Assembly (NCBI RefSeq): GCF_005768555.2
Contig: NZ_VCHX02000168.1
Location: 1 to 64,000 of the forward strand
Length of the DNA: 64,000 nt
Direction of reading: 5' to 3'
Source of the DNA: Streptomyces sporangiiformans
GTDB lineage: Bacteria > Actinomycetota > Actinomycetes > Streptomycetales > Streptomycetaceae
Under the pieces are notes generated by a model. It worked only from the letters and a program-made list of their open reading frames with translations. It had not been told where the DNA came from and made no database searches. Every line of letters starts with the position of its first letter. Position 1 is the first letter of the stretch. The translations under genes and the position numbers were made by a program. Positions 6,914-15,182 of this stretch are shown here, one piece after another.

Positions 6914-9900
6914 ATGCGTTTCGAGGTACTGGGCCCGTTGGCGGTACGCACCGAGGACGGGGACCCCGTATCCGTTCCCGAACCCAAGGTCCGTGCGCTG
7001 CTCGCCGATCTGCTGGTGCACCACGGACATCCGGTGCCGGTGGACCGGTTGATCGACGACCTGTGGGGCGAGGTGGTGCCGGGCAACCCCGAAAACTCCC
7101 TGCAGACCAAGGTCTCCCAGCTGCGCCGCACCCTGGCGAAGGCCGAGGCCGGTGCCCGCGCCCTGGTGGAATACGGTCCGGCGGGCTACGCGCTGCGGGT
7201 GGCGGAGGAAGCGGTGGACTCCGGCCGGTTCACGCGGCTGACGGCACGTGCGCGGCAGGAGACCGACCCGCGTACGAAGGTGTCGTTGCTGTCGGACGCT
7301 CTGGGACTGTGGCGCGGGGAGGCGTTTGCCGACTTCCGGGACGCCGGGTTCGCGCAGGCGGCGATCGCCGGCCTCGAGGAACAGCGGCTCACCGCGCAGG
7401 AGGATCTCGCGGAACTGCGCCTCGAGCTCGGTGAACACCAGGCACTGGCCGACGAGTTGGGCCGACTGGTCTCCGGCAGTCCACTGCGTCAGCGGCTGCG
7501 GGCCGCACACATGCGGGCTCTCTACCGCGCCGGGCGGCAGAGCGAGGCGCTGGCGTCCTACCGCGACCTGAAACGGCGGTTCGCCGAGGAGCTGGGCATC
7601 GACCCGGGCGCCGAACTCGCCGAACTCCACCAGGCGATGCTGCGGCAGGACCCCGTACTCGCCCCCCTTCCGCCCCTTGCCGCCCCAGGGGACCTGCCGC
7701 GGACGAACCTGCCCACGCCGGTGAGTTCACTGGTCGGACGGCAGGACGCGGTCGCCCGGGTGTGCGCACTCGTAGAGACCGGACGTCTGGTCACGCTCAC
7801 CGGGCCCGGTGGCGTCGGCAAGACCCGACTGGCGCTGGAGGCGGCAGCCCGGCTGACGCAGAGGGACGGGATCACCCACGCCGACGGCATTTGGTTCGTC
7901 GAACTCGCGGGAGCCACCGGAGGGGTGGCCGAAACGGTGGCAGCCGCCCTCGACGTACGCGACGACGCCACGCAGCCGCTCGGCACCGACGACACGGGCG
8001 GCAGCAAGGGCGACACGGCTCTGCACCGGCTCGCCGATGCGCTCCGGCCGCGTCGGCTGCTCCTCGTCCTCGACAACTGCGAGCACGTCGTCGGGCCTGT
8101 CGCCGCGCTCGCCGACCACCTCCTGCGCCGGGCTCCGGAGTTACGCATCCTCGCCACCAGCCAGGAACCCCTGGCACTCTCCGGCGAGGTCCTCCACACC
8201 GTCGCGCCGCTGACGGAGGCCGAGGCCATGGACCTCTTCGCCACGCGGGCCGCGGCCGTCGCCCCCGGATTCACCCTTGGCCCCGGGAACGCCGAGGCCG
8301 TCGCCCTCATCTGCCGTCGCCTCGACGGCATTCCCCTCGCCCTCGAGCTGGCCGCCACCCGGGTACGGGCTCTCGGCGTACACGCTCTGGCCGACCGTCT
8401 GCACGACCGCTTCCGGCTGCTGGGCCAGGTGCGCCGGGACGCCCCGGCACGGCAGCGCACCCTGCGCGCGATGATCGACTGGAGCTGGGAGCTGCTGTCC
8501 CCGGTCGAACAGACGGTTCTGCGCCGGCTCGCCGTGTTCGCCGGAGGGTTCACTCTGGAGTCCGCGGAGTCGGTCTGTGCCGCCCACGATGTACGCGGGG
8601 CAAACGCGGACGAGGGAAACCCGGATGTACGAGCCGACGACGTGCTCGACGCCGTCAGCCGGCTCGTGGACCGTTCCCTGCTCGTAGCGGCGTACGGAAC
8701 TGACGGAAGGGACGGCACCCGGTACCGGATGCTCGAATCGGTGGCCGCCTACGGGCTGGAAAGGCTCGACGAAGCCGGCGAAACGGTAGGCATCAGGCGG
8801 CGGCACGCTCTCCACTACACCGACTTCGCCGAGCACGCGGCGCCCCTGCTGCACGGCCGGGACCAGCGCCACTGGCTGCGCCGCCTCGATGGCGAAGCGC
8901 TCAACCTGCGCGCCGCGCTCGACCACGCCACGGCGGACGACGCCGCGAGGGAGAGCGCCGCGATGGACGACGCCGCGAGGGAGAGCGCCGCTGGTCTCGG
9001 ACTGCGTCTGGCCAACGCCCTGACCTGGTACTGGTTCCTGCGTGGCCGTATGGGCGAGGCCATCCGGTCACTGGGGCGCGCGCTGGAGTGCGCGGACAAC
9101 GCGGGGCGTGTTGCCTCCCAGGCCCCCGCCCAGCAGCCCGCCCATGCCGCGGCCCGCGTGCGACGAGCCGCGCTCGCCCTGCTCACCGGAGACGGCTCAT
9201 GGCTCGACGAGCCCTTCGACGATGCCGACGCACGAGGCAGGTGGCTGCTCGCCTTCGCACGATGCGGCTTCTGGGACGAGGCGAAAGAGAATTCGGAGGG
9301 TCCGGAGGGTTCGGCCAGCTCGGAGAGTTCGGACAGCTCGGAGAGTTTCTACGACAGGCTCACCGACGAGTTCCGGACGCACGGTGACCGCTGGGGTGAA
9401 GCGGCCACACTCAGCACCCGTGCCACTCAGGCTCTCTACCAGGGCGACCTCGCGGCAGTTCGGTGGAACGCCGAGCGGAGCGCGGCGCTCTTCACCGAAC
9501 TCGGCGACCACTGGGGCCAGTTGCAGGCGTCGGAACAGCTGGGCGTCATCGCCGAGGTCACCGGAGACTACGAGGCGGCAGCCCGCCTGCACCGCGACGG
9601 CGTACGGAGTGCGCAGGAGCTCCAGCTCTGGTCGCACGTCTCGTTCCGGCTGTCCCGGCTCGGCCGTATCGCGCTGCTGACCGGCGATGACGCACGTGCC
9701 ACGGAGCTTCACGAGCACGCCAGGCGCCTCGCCGCCGAGCAGTCGCACGGCCCCGCGGAACAGTTCGCCGAGACCGGCCTGGCCCTCGGCGCCCGCCGAA
9801 GGGGCGATCTGGACACCGCCGAGGCTCTGTTGACCCCCTGGCTGGAGTGGAACCGCCGCCTCGGCGTGGACTCCGGCACCGCACTGGTCCTCGCGCAACT

Positions 9901-10276
9901 CGGCTACGTCGCCGAACAGCGGGGCGATGCGCGGCTCGCCGAGGCACTCCACCGAGACGGACTCGCGGCGGCGCTGGGAACCGGGGACCCTCGCGCCCTG
10001 GCTCTCGCACTGGAGGGTCTGGCCGGCGCGCGGTCGGCTGCCTCCCGGCACGAACAGGCCGCGTCCCTGCTCGGCACGGCAGCCACCATCCGGGATTCCG
10101 TCGACGCGCCCCTGCCACGGGCCGAACGCGCCGACGTGGACCGAGCGGCCGACCGGGCACGCGAAACCCTGGGCGAGGAAGGCTTCGCGGCCGCGTTCGC
10201 ACATGGCCGGGCACTCACCGCCGACGACCAGATACGTCTCCTCGACTCGGCCGTGCAGTATGACTGCGAGGCATGA
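6914..10276 (+). CDS. AfsR/SARP-family transcriptional regulator (wHTH-BTAD-NB-ARC-TPR)
   Basis: A 1120-residue large SARP. Domain order: OmpR-like winged helix at 1-90 (VDRLIDDLWGEVVP, then SLQTKVSQLRRTL as recognition helix); bacterial transcriptional activation domain at ~95-245 (the AHMRALYRAGRQSEALASYRDLK pattern); NB-ARC ATPase from ~265 with P-loop GPGGVGKT at ~295-303 and Walker B LLLVLDNCEHV near 385; a winged helix; then TPR-like repeats at ~640-1090. Such proteins are ATP-dependent DNA-binding activators. The promoter looks leaderless: TAGCGT lies 6 bases before the ATG. Oddities are a 30-bp tandem duplication at 8935-8991 and a Ser/Glu-rich patch near residue 800. The divergent redox pair is the most likely nearby target, by position only. 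Confidence 0.9.
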   Translation: MRFEVLGPLAVRTEDGDPVSVPEPKVRALLADLLVHHGHPVPVDRLIDDLWGEVVPGNPENSLQTKVSQLRRTLAKAEAGARALVEYGPAGYALRVAEEAVDSGRFTRLTARARQETDPRTKVSLLSDALGLWRGEAFADFRDAGFAQAAIAGLEEQRLTAQEDLAELRLELGEHQALADELGRLVSGSPLRQRLRAAHMRALYRAGRQSEALASYRDLKRRFAEELGIDPGAELAELHQAMLRQDPVLAPLPPLAAPGDLPRTNLPTPVSSLVGRQDAVARVCALVETGRLVTLTGPGGVGKTRLALEAAARLTQRDGITHADGIWFVELAGATGGVAETVAAALDVRDDATQPLGTDDTGGSKGDTALHRLADALRPRRLLLVLDNCEHVVGPVAALADHLLRRAPELRILATSQEPLALSGEVLHTVAPLTEAEAMDLFATRAAAVAPGFTLGPGNAEAVALICRRLDGIPLALELAATRVRALGVHALADRLHDRFRLLGQVRRDAPARQRTLRAMIDWSWELLSPVEQTVLRRLAVFAGGFTLESAESVCAAHDVRGANADEGNPDVRADDVLDAVSRLVDRSLLVAAYGTDGRDGTRYRMLESVAAYGLERLDEAGETVGIRRRHALHYTDFAEHAAPLLHGRDQRHWLRRLDGEALNLRAALDHATADDAARESAAMDDAARESAAGLGLRLANALTWYWFLRGRMGEAIRSLGRALECADNAGRVASQAPAQQPAHAAARVRRAALALLTGDGSWLDEPFDDADARGRWLLAFARCGFWDEAKENSEGPEGSASSESSDSSESFYDRLTDEFRTHGDRWGEAATLSTRATQALYQGDLAAVRWNAERSAALFTELGDHWGQLQASEQLGVIAEVTGDYEAAARLHRDGVRSAQELQLWSHVSFRLSRLGRIALLTGDDARATELHEHARRLAAEQSHGPAEQFAETGLALGARRRGDLDTAEALLTPWLEWNRRLGVDSGTALVLAQLGYVAEQRGDARLAEALHRDGLAAALGTGDPRALALALEGLAGARSAASRHEQAASLLGTAATIRDSVDAPLPRAERADVDRAADRARETLGEEGFAAAFAHGRALTADDQIRLLDSAVQYDCEA
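8935..8991 (+). repeat. 30-bp tandem duplication inside the SARP gene
   Basis: A 27-base unit at 8935-8961 recurs exactly at 8965-8991, a period of 30 bases. It adds ten residues in frame (DDAARESAAM repeated) at the junction of the NB-ARC and TPR parts. Confidence 0.85.
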
Positions 10277-10317
10277 TCCATGCCTCACGTCAGAACCGGA
10301 CACTACGATCGCCCGTC

Positions 10318-11211
10318 ATGGACTGGCTCGAGCGCACCGCGCAGCTGAGGCAATGGACCAGAAGCGGGGTGCGCGCCCCTCACAAACCTCTTCTCCTCCT
10401 GTACGCCCTCGGCCGGTTCCAGCAGGACGACGACGATGAGCTGCGGTACAGCGCTGTGGAGGAAGACCTGAAGCGGCTGCTGGCCGAGTACGGTCCGCCC
10501 CACAAGACGACGCCCGCATACCCGTTCCACCACCTGGTCAGCGACGGTGTGTGGGAGGTGCGCACCGCCCACGGACCCGGTAGTCCCGGCAGTGGCGTAC
10601 GGGAGTTGCGGGCGGCGGAGGCCGCGGGACGGCTGGCACCGGAGCTGCGGAGAGCGCTGCGGCGACAGCCCTCGCTGCTCGGGCGGATGGCGCGGGTGCT
10701 GCTCGACCTGCACTTTCCGCCCTCCCTCCACAGCGAGCTCTGCGAGGCCGTCGGCCTGGAGCTGGAGCTGGCGGAGACGGAACCGCTGCCGGCGGGGCGT
10801 CAGCAGCGGGATCGGCGGATGCGGGAACTGGTGCTGACCGCCTACGAGTACCAGTGTGCCTTCTGTGGTTACGACGGCAGGATCGGCGCGGTTCCGGTCG
10901 GGCTGGAGGCGGCCCACGTGCGCTGGTGGGCGTTCGGAGGCCCGGACGACGTCGACAACGGGCTGTGCCTGTGCTCGCTGCACCACAAACTCCTAGACAA
11001 GGGCGTCCTCGGCGTCGGTGACGGCCACCGCGTCCTCGTCTCGCAGCGCTTCGTCGGGCAGAGCCCAGCGGCCCGCGAGCACGTGACAGCCCTTGCGGGC
11101 CGCCCGCTGATCGGTCCCCAGGCGGGCGTCCGCCCCGTGGCGGCGGCCCACCGTTCCTGGCACACCAGTCAGGTCTTCCAGGGCACCCCACGCCCCGCCA
11201 ACGCCGCCTGA
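10318..11211 (+). CDS. Phosphorothioated-DNA-binding HNH restriction endonuclease (ScoMcrA type)
   Basis: A 297-residue type IV restriction enzyme related to ScoMcrA of S. coelicolor. The N-terminal half is a sulfur-binding domain (SBD) with the family pattern VRAPHKPLLLLYALGRF at ~17-33 and YPFHHLVSDGVWEV near 68-81, which recognises phosphorothioate-modified DNA. The C-terminal third is an HNH nuclease: CAFCGYDG (first metal-ligand pair), LEAAHVRWWAFGG, then NGLCLCSLHHKLLDKG, giving the H-N-H residues. Family knowledge says it cuts near phosphorothioated or 5-methylcytosine DNA. The start at 10318 is preferred over 10273 because the SBD begins there and TACGAT sits 8 bases upstream, suggesting a leaderless transcript. 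No dnd genes are in the window. It is shorter than the multi-domain ScoMcrA. Confidence 0.85.
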   Translation: MDWLERTAQLRQWTRSGVRAPHKPLLLLYALGRFQQDDDDELRYSAVEEDLKRLLAEYGPPHKTTPAYPFHHLVSDGVWEVRTAHGPGSPGSGVRELRAAEAAGRLAPELRRALRRQPSLLGRMARVLLDLHFPPSLHSELCEAVGLELELAETEPLPAGRQQRDRRMRELVLTAYEYQCAFCGYDGRIGAVPVGLEAAHVRWWAFGGPDDVDNGLCLCSLHHKLLDKGVLGVGDGHRVLVSQRFVGQSPAAREHVTALAGRPLIGPQAGVRPVAAAHRSWHTSQVFQGTPRPANAA

Positions 11212-11261
11212 CCGTAGGCCGACTCGGGATCATTTCTCGTTGTCCGGTCCGCCGACGTGGC

Positions 11262-12050
11262 TCAAGACCCGTGCGACTGGCACTGCGGGCACCAGACCGT
11301 GCTGCGGCCTGCCATACGGGACCGGCGCAGGGGGGTGCCGCAGCGCGGACAGGTCGGGACGGGGGCGTCGCGGCGACCGGTGAGCCAGGAGTTCCGCGGT
11401 GGGACGCAGCCGGCGGTGACCGCGGAACGCAGGGTGCGGCGCATGTGTGTGTACAGGCGACGGCGGTCGGCCTCGGTGAGTTCGCTCGCCCGGCTGGTGG
11501 GGCGCAGCTTCGCCCGCCACAGGATCTCGTCGGCCAGCAGATTGCCGAGTCCGGCCAGGACGGTCTGGTCGGTGAGGACGGTCTTGACGCTGCCGCGGCG
11601 TGCGGAGAGCGCGGCCTCGAACTCCTCGCGGTCCACGGCCATCGCGTCGGGGCCCTGGCGGTCCAGCAGCCGCGTGACCTCGGACTCGTCGTCGGCCAGC
11701 CAGAGGCCCTGGAGTTTGCGCTGGTCGCGGTAGCGGAGCTGACGCTCGGCGCCCACGGTGAACAGGACGCGGTCGTGGGCTTCGACCGTGTCGTCGGGAT
11801 GGGCGCAGAGCAGTTGACCGGTCATGCCGAAGTGCAGCACGAGGGTGGGGCCGCCGGTGTGAGCGAGCAGCCACTTCCCGTGCCGCTCCGGCTCGGTGAA
11901 GCGCCGGCCTTCCAGCGCGTCGCGCAGCCGCCGCGTACTCACGCCGTGCAGTACGCCCGTGTCGCGCACGTCGACACGCTGGATGACCCGGCCCTTCGCG
12001 CAGGACTCGAGCACCTTCCGGAATCCCTCGACGTCTGGCAGTTCAGGCAT
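11262..12050 (-). CDS. Fpg/Nei-family DNA glycosylase-AP lyase
   Basis: A 262-residue bifunctional base-excision enzyme. The mature N-terminus is PELPDVEGFRKVLE. Proline 1, exposed after Met removal, is the Schiff-base nucleophile and Glu 2 the acid. The beta-hairpin lysine occurs in RHGKWLLAH near residue 60. The helix-two-turn-helix is LAGLGNLLADEILWRA. The zinc finger near the C-terminus is CPRCG...RSTVWCPQCQ. A GTG two codons upstream would bury the essential proline. The ATG at 12050 has GGAGG five bases upstream and is certainly the start. The distinct PDVEG motif suggests the actinobacterial Fpg/Nei subgroup rather than classical MutM. It converges with the restriction gene across 50 bases. 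Confidence 0.9.
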   Translation of the reverse strand: MPELPDVEGFRKVLESCAKGRVIQRVDVRDTGVLHGVSTRRLRDALEGRRFTEPERHGKWLLAHTGGPTLVLHFGMTGQLLCAHPDDTVEAHDRVLFTVGAERQLRYRDQRKLQGLWLADDESEVTRLLDRQGPDAMAVDREEFEAALSARRGSVKTVLTDQTVLAGLGNLLADEILWRAKLRPTSRASELTEADRRRLYTHMRRTLRSAVTAGCVPPRNSWLTGRRDAPVPTCPRCGTPLRRSRMAGRSTVWCPQCQSHGS

Positions 12051-12122
12051 GGGCACCTCCGCGGGAAGGGACGGCTCGGCCCGTGACGACCGCGCGGCCC
12101 ACGAGCGCGAGTTCGCCGACGC

Positions 12123-14030
12123 TCACCCGAGCCGGCGGTCCAGGTTGTAGGCGGCGCTGATCAGCGCCAGGTGAGTGAAGGCCTGGGGGAAGTTGCCGAG
12201 TTGCTCTCCGGTCGGCCCGATCTCCTCCGAGTACAGCCCGACGTGGTTGGCGTAGGTGAGCATCTTCTCGAAGGCCAGCCGTGCCTCGTCGAGCCGGCCG
12301 GCCCGGGCGAGCGCCTCCACCCACCAGAAGGAGCACATCGAGAAGGTCGCCTCCTTTCCGGTGAGCCCGTCGGGCGACGCCTCCACGTTGTAGCGGTAGA
12401 CGAGGCTGTCGGACACCAGCTCCGCGGTGATGGCGTCGAGCGTGGAGACCCAGCGCGGGTCGGTGGGCGCGACCAGCTTGCACAGGGGCATGAGCAGCAG
12501 GGAGGCGTCGAGCACGTCGGTGTCGTAGTGCTGGACGAACGCCCGGCGGGCGGGGTGCCAGCCGCGCTCCATGATCTGGTGGTAGATGCTGTCCCGGACC
12601 GTCATCCAGCGGGGGAGGTCGGCGGGCAGGCCGCGCTGGCGGGCGATCCGGATCGCGCGCTCGACCGCGACCCAGCTCATCAGCCGGGAGTACGTGTAGT
12701 CCCGGCGGCCGCCGCGCGTCTCCCAGATCCCCTCGTCGGGCTGGTCCCAGTGGTCCATCAGCCACTCGAGGTTGCGGGTGAGCCCCATCCAGCCGTCGTG
12801 GTAGAGGGGCGTCCCGTACTTGTTGCCGAGGTAGACGGAGTCCATCAGCTCGCCGTAGATGTCGAGCTGCAGCTGGGTCGCCGCCCGGTTGCCGATCCGG
12901 ACCGGCGCCGAGCCCATGTAGCCCTCCAGGTGCGGGAGTTCCTCCTCGGGCAGGTCCTCGCGCCCGTCGATGCCGTACATGATCTGCAGTGGCCCCGACT
13001 CGCGGTCGGCCGTGTAGCGGAAGCGTCCCTCCAGCCATCCCATGAAGGCGTCGGCTTCCTCGGTGAACCCGAGCCTGAGCAGCGCGTAGAGCGAGAAGGC
13101 GGCGTCGCGCATCCATGTGTAGCGGTAGTCCCAGTTGCGCGCGCCGCCGAGCTCCTCCGGCAGGCTGGTGGTGGGTGCGGCCACGATCGCGCCGGTGGGC
13201 TCGTACGTGAGCAGCTTGAGCGTGAGCGCCGAGCGGTGCACCGTCTCGCGCCAGCGCCCGCTGTAGCGCGAGCGGCGCAGCCAGCGCCGCCAGAACGACA
13301 CGGTGGCGTCGAACTCGGCGTCGATGTCGGCATCGGAGTACGGCGTCCGCGTCCCGCCGGGCTCGACACGGTCGAGTACGAAGGTGGCCGTCTCCCCGGC
13401 CCGGAGGGCGATACGGGTGCGGACGTCGCCGCCGCCCACGATCTCGAGCGGGCAGCGCGTCGAGAGGCTGAGCGCCAGGTCGGGAGAGCGGAAGAGCGCG
13501 CCGTGCGGGGTGGGCGCGACCTCGTGGCGGGCGCGCGCGTAATCGAAGCGCGGGGCGACGTCGACGACGAAGCTCATCTGCCCGCGCACTGCGACCACCC
13601 GGCGGATCATGCGGTGGCGGTGCGCCGCCTCGCCGGTGCGCGGTGGGGGCATGAAGTCCTGCAGCTCCCCCACTCCGTCCGGCATCAGGAAGCGGGTGAT
13701 GAGGATGTTGGTGTCGGGGAGGTAGAGCTGCTTGGAGCTCCAGCCCTCGCAGTCGGGCGAGATGCGGAACAGGCCCCCGCGGTCGGCGTCGAGGATCGCG
13801 GCGAAGACGCTCGGCGAGTCGAAGTGCGGGCAGCAGTACCAGTCGATCGTCCCGTCGGTGCCGACGAGCGCCACGGTGTGCAGGTCGCCGATCAGGCCGT
13901 GCTCGGCGATAGGCAGGTAGCGCGCCCGGGAGGGCCGGCGCGTCGGCGAGGGCCGGGGCGTCCGCGACGCTCGCTGAGCTTCACCGGACACGCCCCCGGC
14001 AACCCGGCCGGCAGGGCCGTCGCGCACCAT
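12123..14030 (-). CDS. Glycoside hydrolase family 15 protein (glucoamylase/trehalase-like)
   Basis: A 635-residue cytoplasmic protein with no signal peptide. Residues ~38-190 form the N-terminal beta-sandwich (YLPIAEHGLIGDLHTVALVGTDGTIDWYCCPHFDSPSVFA, the standard GH15 opening). The catalytic (alpha/alpha)6 barrel follows with ARNWDYRYTWMRDAAFSLYALLRLG near residue 295, DEGIWETRGG, and FSMCSFWWVEALARAG towards the end. The family includes glucoamylases and actinobacterial trehalases. The acidic catalytic pair is expected in the EGIWE and KEATFSMC regions. The start is backed by GAGGAGG ten bases upstream. It lies 20 bases behind the dehydrogenase-like gene and is probably co-transcribed with it. 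Trehalose or alpha-glucan breakdown is likely; substrate cannot be told from sequence. Confidence 0.88.
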   Translation of the reverse strand: MVRDGPAGRVAGGVSGEAQRASRTPRPSPTRRPSRARYLPIAEHGLIGDLHTVALVGTDGTIDWYCCPHFDSPSVFAAILDADRGGLFRISPDCEGWSSKQLYLPDTNILITRFLMPDGVGELQDFMPPPRTGEAAHRHRMIRRVVAVRGQMSFVVDVAPRFDYARARHEVAPTPHGALFRSPDLALSLSTRCPLEIVGGGDVRTRIALRAGETATFVLDRVEPGGTRTPYSDADIDAEFDATVSFWRRWLRRSRYSGRWRETVHRSALTLKLLTYEPTGAIVAAPTTSLPEELGGARNWDYRYTWMRDAAFSLYALLRLGFTEEADAFMGWLEGRFRYTADRESGPLQIMYGIDGREDLPEEELPHLEGYMGSAPVRIGNRAATQLQLDIYGELMDSVYLGNKYGTPLYHDGWMGLTRNLEWLMDHWDQPDEGIWETRGGRRDYTYSRLMSWVAVERAIRIARQRGLPADLPRWMTVRDSIYHQIMERGWHPARRAFVQHYDTDVLDASLLLMPLCKLVAPTDPRWVSTLDAITAELVSDSLVYRYNVEASPDGLTGKEATFSMCSFWWVEALARAGRLDEARLAFEKMLTYANHVGLYSEEIGPTGEQLGNFPQAFTHLALISAAYNLDRRLG

Positions 14031-14050
14031 CGGCGAGTGTCCTCCTCGGC

Positions 14051-15124
14051 TCAGGGCACGAGCACGAGCTTCCCCTTGGCCGCCGAGCGCCCGAGCATCT
14101 CGTGCGCGCGACGGGCGTCGGACAGAGGCAGCCGCTCGGCCACGACCGGGTGGATCCTGGCCTCACGGAGCAGCTCGAGCAGCGCGCGGAAATCCTCCCG
14201 GAACCCGTCCGGGTCGCGGGGGCCTCCCCCCACGGGAAGCGCTCGATGGCCGCCGGCCATGGGAAGCGCCTGGTGACGGTCGCGCATTTTCTGGATCCGG
14301 TAGGCGAGCACTCGCCGGCGGGACGAGAGCAGGCCCCAGAGCCAGAGGGTCGCGGTCGCCGCGTACCACTCCGCCCACGCTCGCCGGCTCTTGCGCCCGT
14401 GCGAGAGCGTGGCGTAGTGGCCGTACAGGACAAGCCTTCCGCCGGGCCGCAGCGCGCGGAAGGAGCGCAGCGACACCGCGCCGCCGAGCCCGTCGAGCAC
14501 GACGTCCACGCCTTTCCCGGGGAGCGCGCGCACCCGCGCCAGGAAGTCCTCGCCGCGGTAGTCGATCGCCTCCGCGCCGAGCCGTTCGACCGCGGCGCGG
14601 TCGCGTGCCGAAGCGGTCCCGTAGAGGCGAAGGCCGGCCTCCGCCCCGAGCTCGAGGATCGCGGTGCCCACCCTGCCGGCCGCACCGTGCACGAGCACCG
14701 TCTCCCCGCTCCTCACCTTCGCCACACGGTGAAGCAGCTGGTAGGCGGTCATGTAGGTGAAGACCAGGCTCATGACCTCCGCCGGGTCGAGGTCCTCGGG
14801 CACCTCGACCGCCTCCGCCTCCGGCACGCAGACGCGCTCGGCGTCGGCGCCCCACACCGTCAGCGCGCCGATACGGTCTCCCTCGCGCAGCCTCGAGCAG
14901 CCCGGGCCGAGTTCCTCGACGACGCCGACGAGTTCGTAGCCAGGCGTGAACGGCGGCTTCGGTACGCCGAGATACGTGCCCGCGCGCAGCTGGGCATCGG
15001 TGAACGACACGCCGGCGGCCAGAACCCTGACGCACACTTCGCCCGGTCCTGGTCGGGGATCGTCGTCCTCCACGACCCTCAAGACCTCGGGCCCGCCGAA
15101 ATGATCGACGACAACGCGCTTCAC
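14051..15124 (-). CDS. Quinone-oxidoreductase-like MDR protein
   Basis: A 357-residue member of the zeta-crystallin/quinone oxidoreductase branch of the medium-chain dehydrogenase superfamily. It starts MKRVVVDHFGGPEVLRV. It has GVSFTDAQLRAGTY and FTPGYELVGVVEELG in the catalytic half, and the NADPH loop VLVHGAAGRVGTAILELG near 150. No catalytic zinc ligands are apparent. An atypical insert near residue 285 contains an internal echo (ALPMAGG then ALPVGGG), created by a repeated CATGGGAAGCGC in the DNA. It also has a Trp-rich helix (WAEWYAATATLWLWG) absent from the classic enzymes, suggesting a membrane-facing or dimer surface. It heads a probable two-gene operon with the GH15 gene. Confidence 0.83.
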   Translation of the reverse strand: MKRVVVDHFGGPEVLRVVEDDDPRPGPGEVCVRVLAAGVSFTDAQLRAGTYLGVPKPPFTPGYELVGVVEELGPGCSRLREGDRIGALTVWGADAERVCVPEAEAVEVPEDLDPAEVMSLVFTYMTAYQLLHRVAKVRSGETVLVHGAAGRVGTAILELGAEAGLRLYGTASARDRAAVERLGAEAIDYRGEDFLARVRALPGKGVDVVLDGLGGAVSLRSFRALRPGGRLVLYGHYATLSHGRKSRRAWAEWYAATATLWLWGLLSSRRRVLAYRIQKMRDRHQALPMAGGHRALPVGGGPRDPDGFREDFRALLELLREARIHPVVAERLPLSDARRAHEMLGRSAAKGKLVLVP

Positions 15125-15182
15125 TCCTTCAGGCTATGCGGGGCGCGCGCCCCACGCATCGCGTGCGTCCCGCGGCCTTCGG

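Noticed and set aside
12171..14276. 701-codon plus-strand open frame
   Set aside because: It is the antisense shadow of the GH15 gene; Val/Gly/Arg/His-rich with no domain, typical for high-GC DNA.
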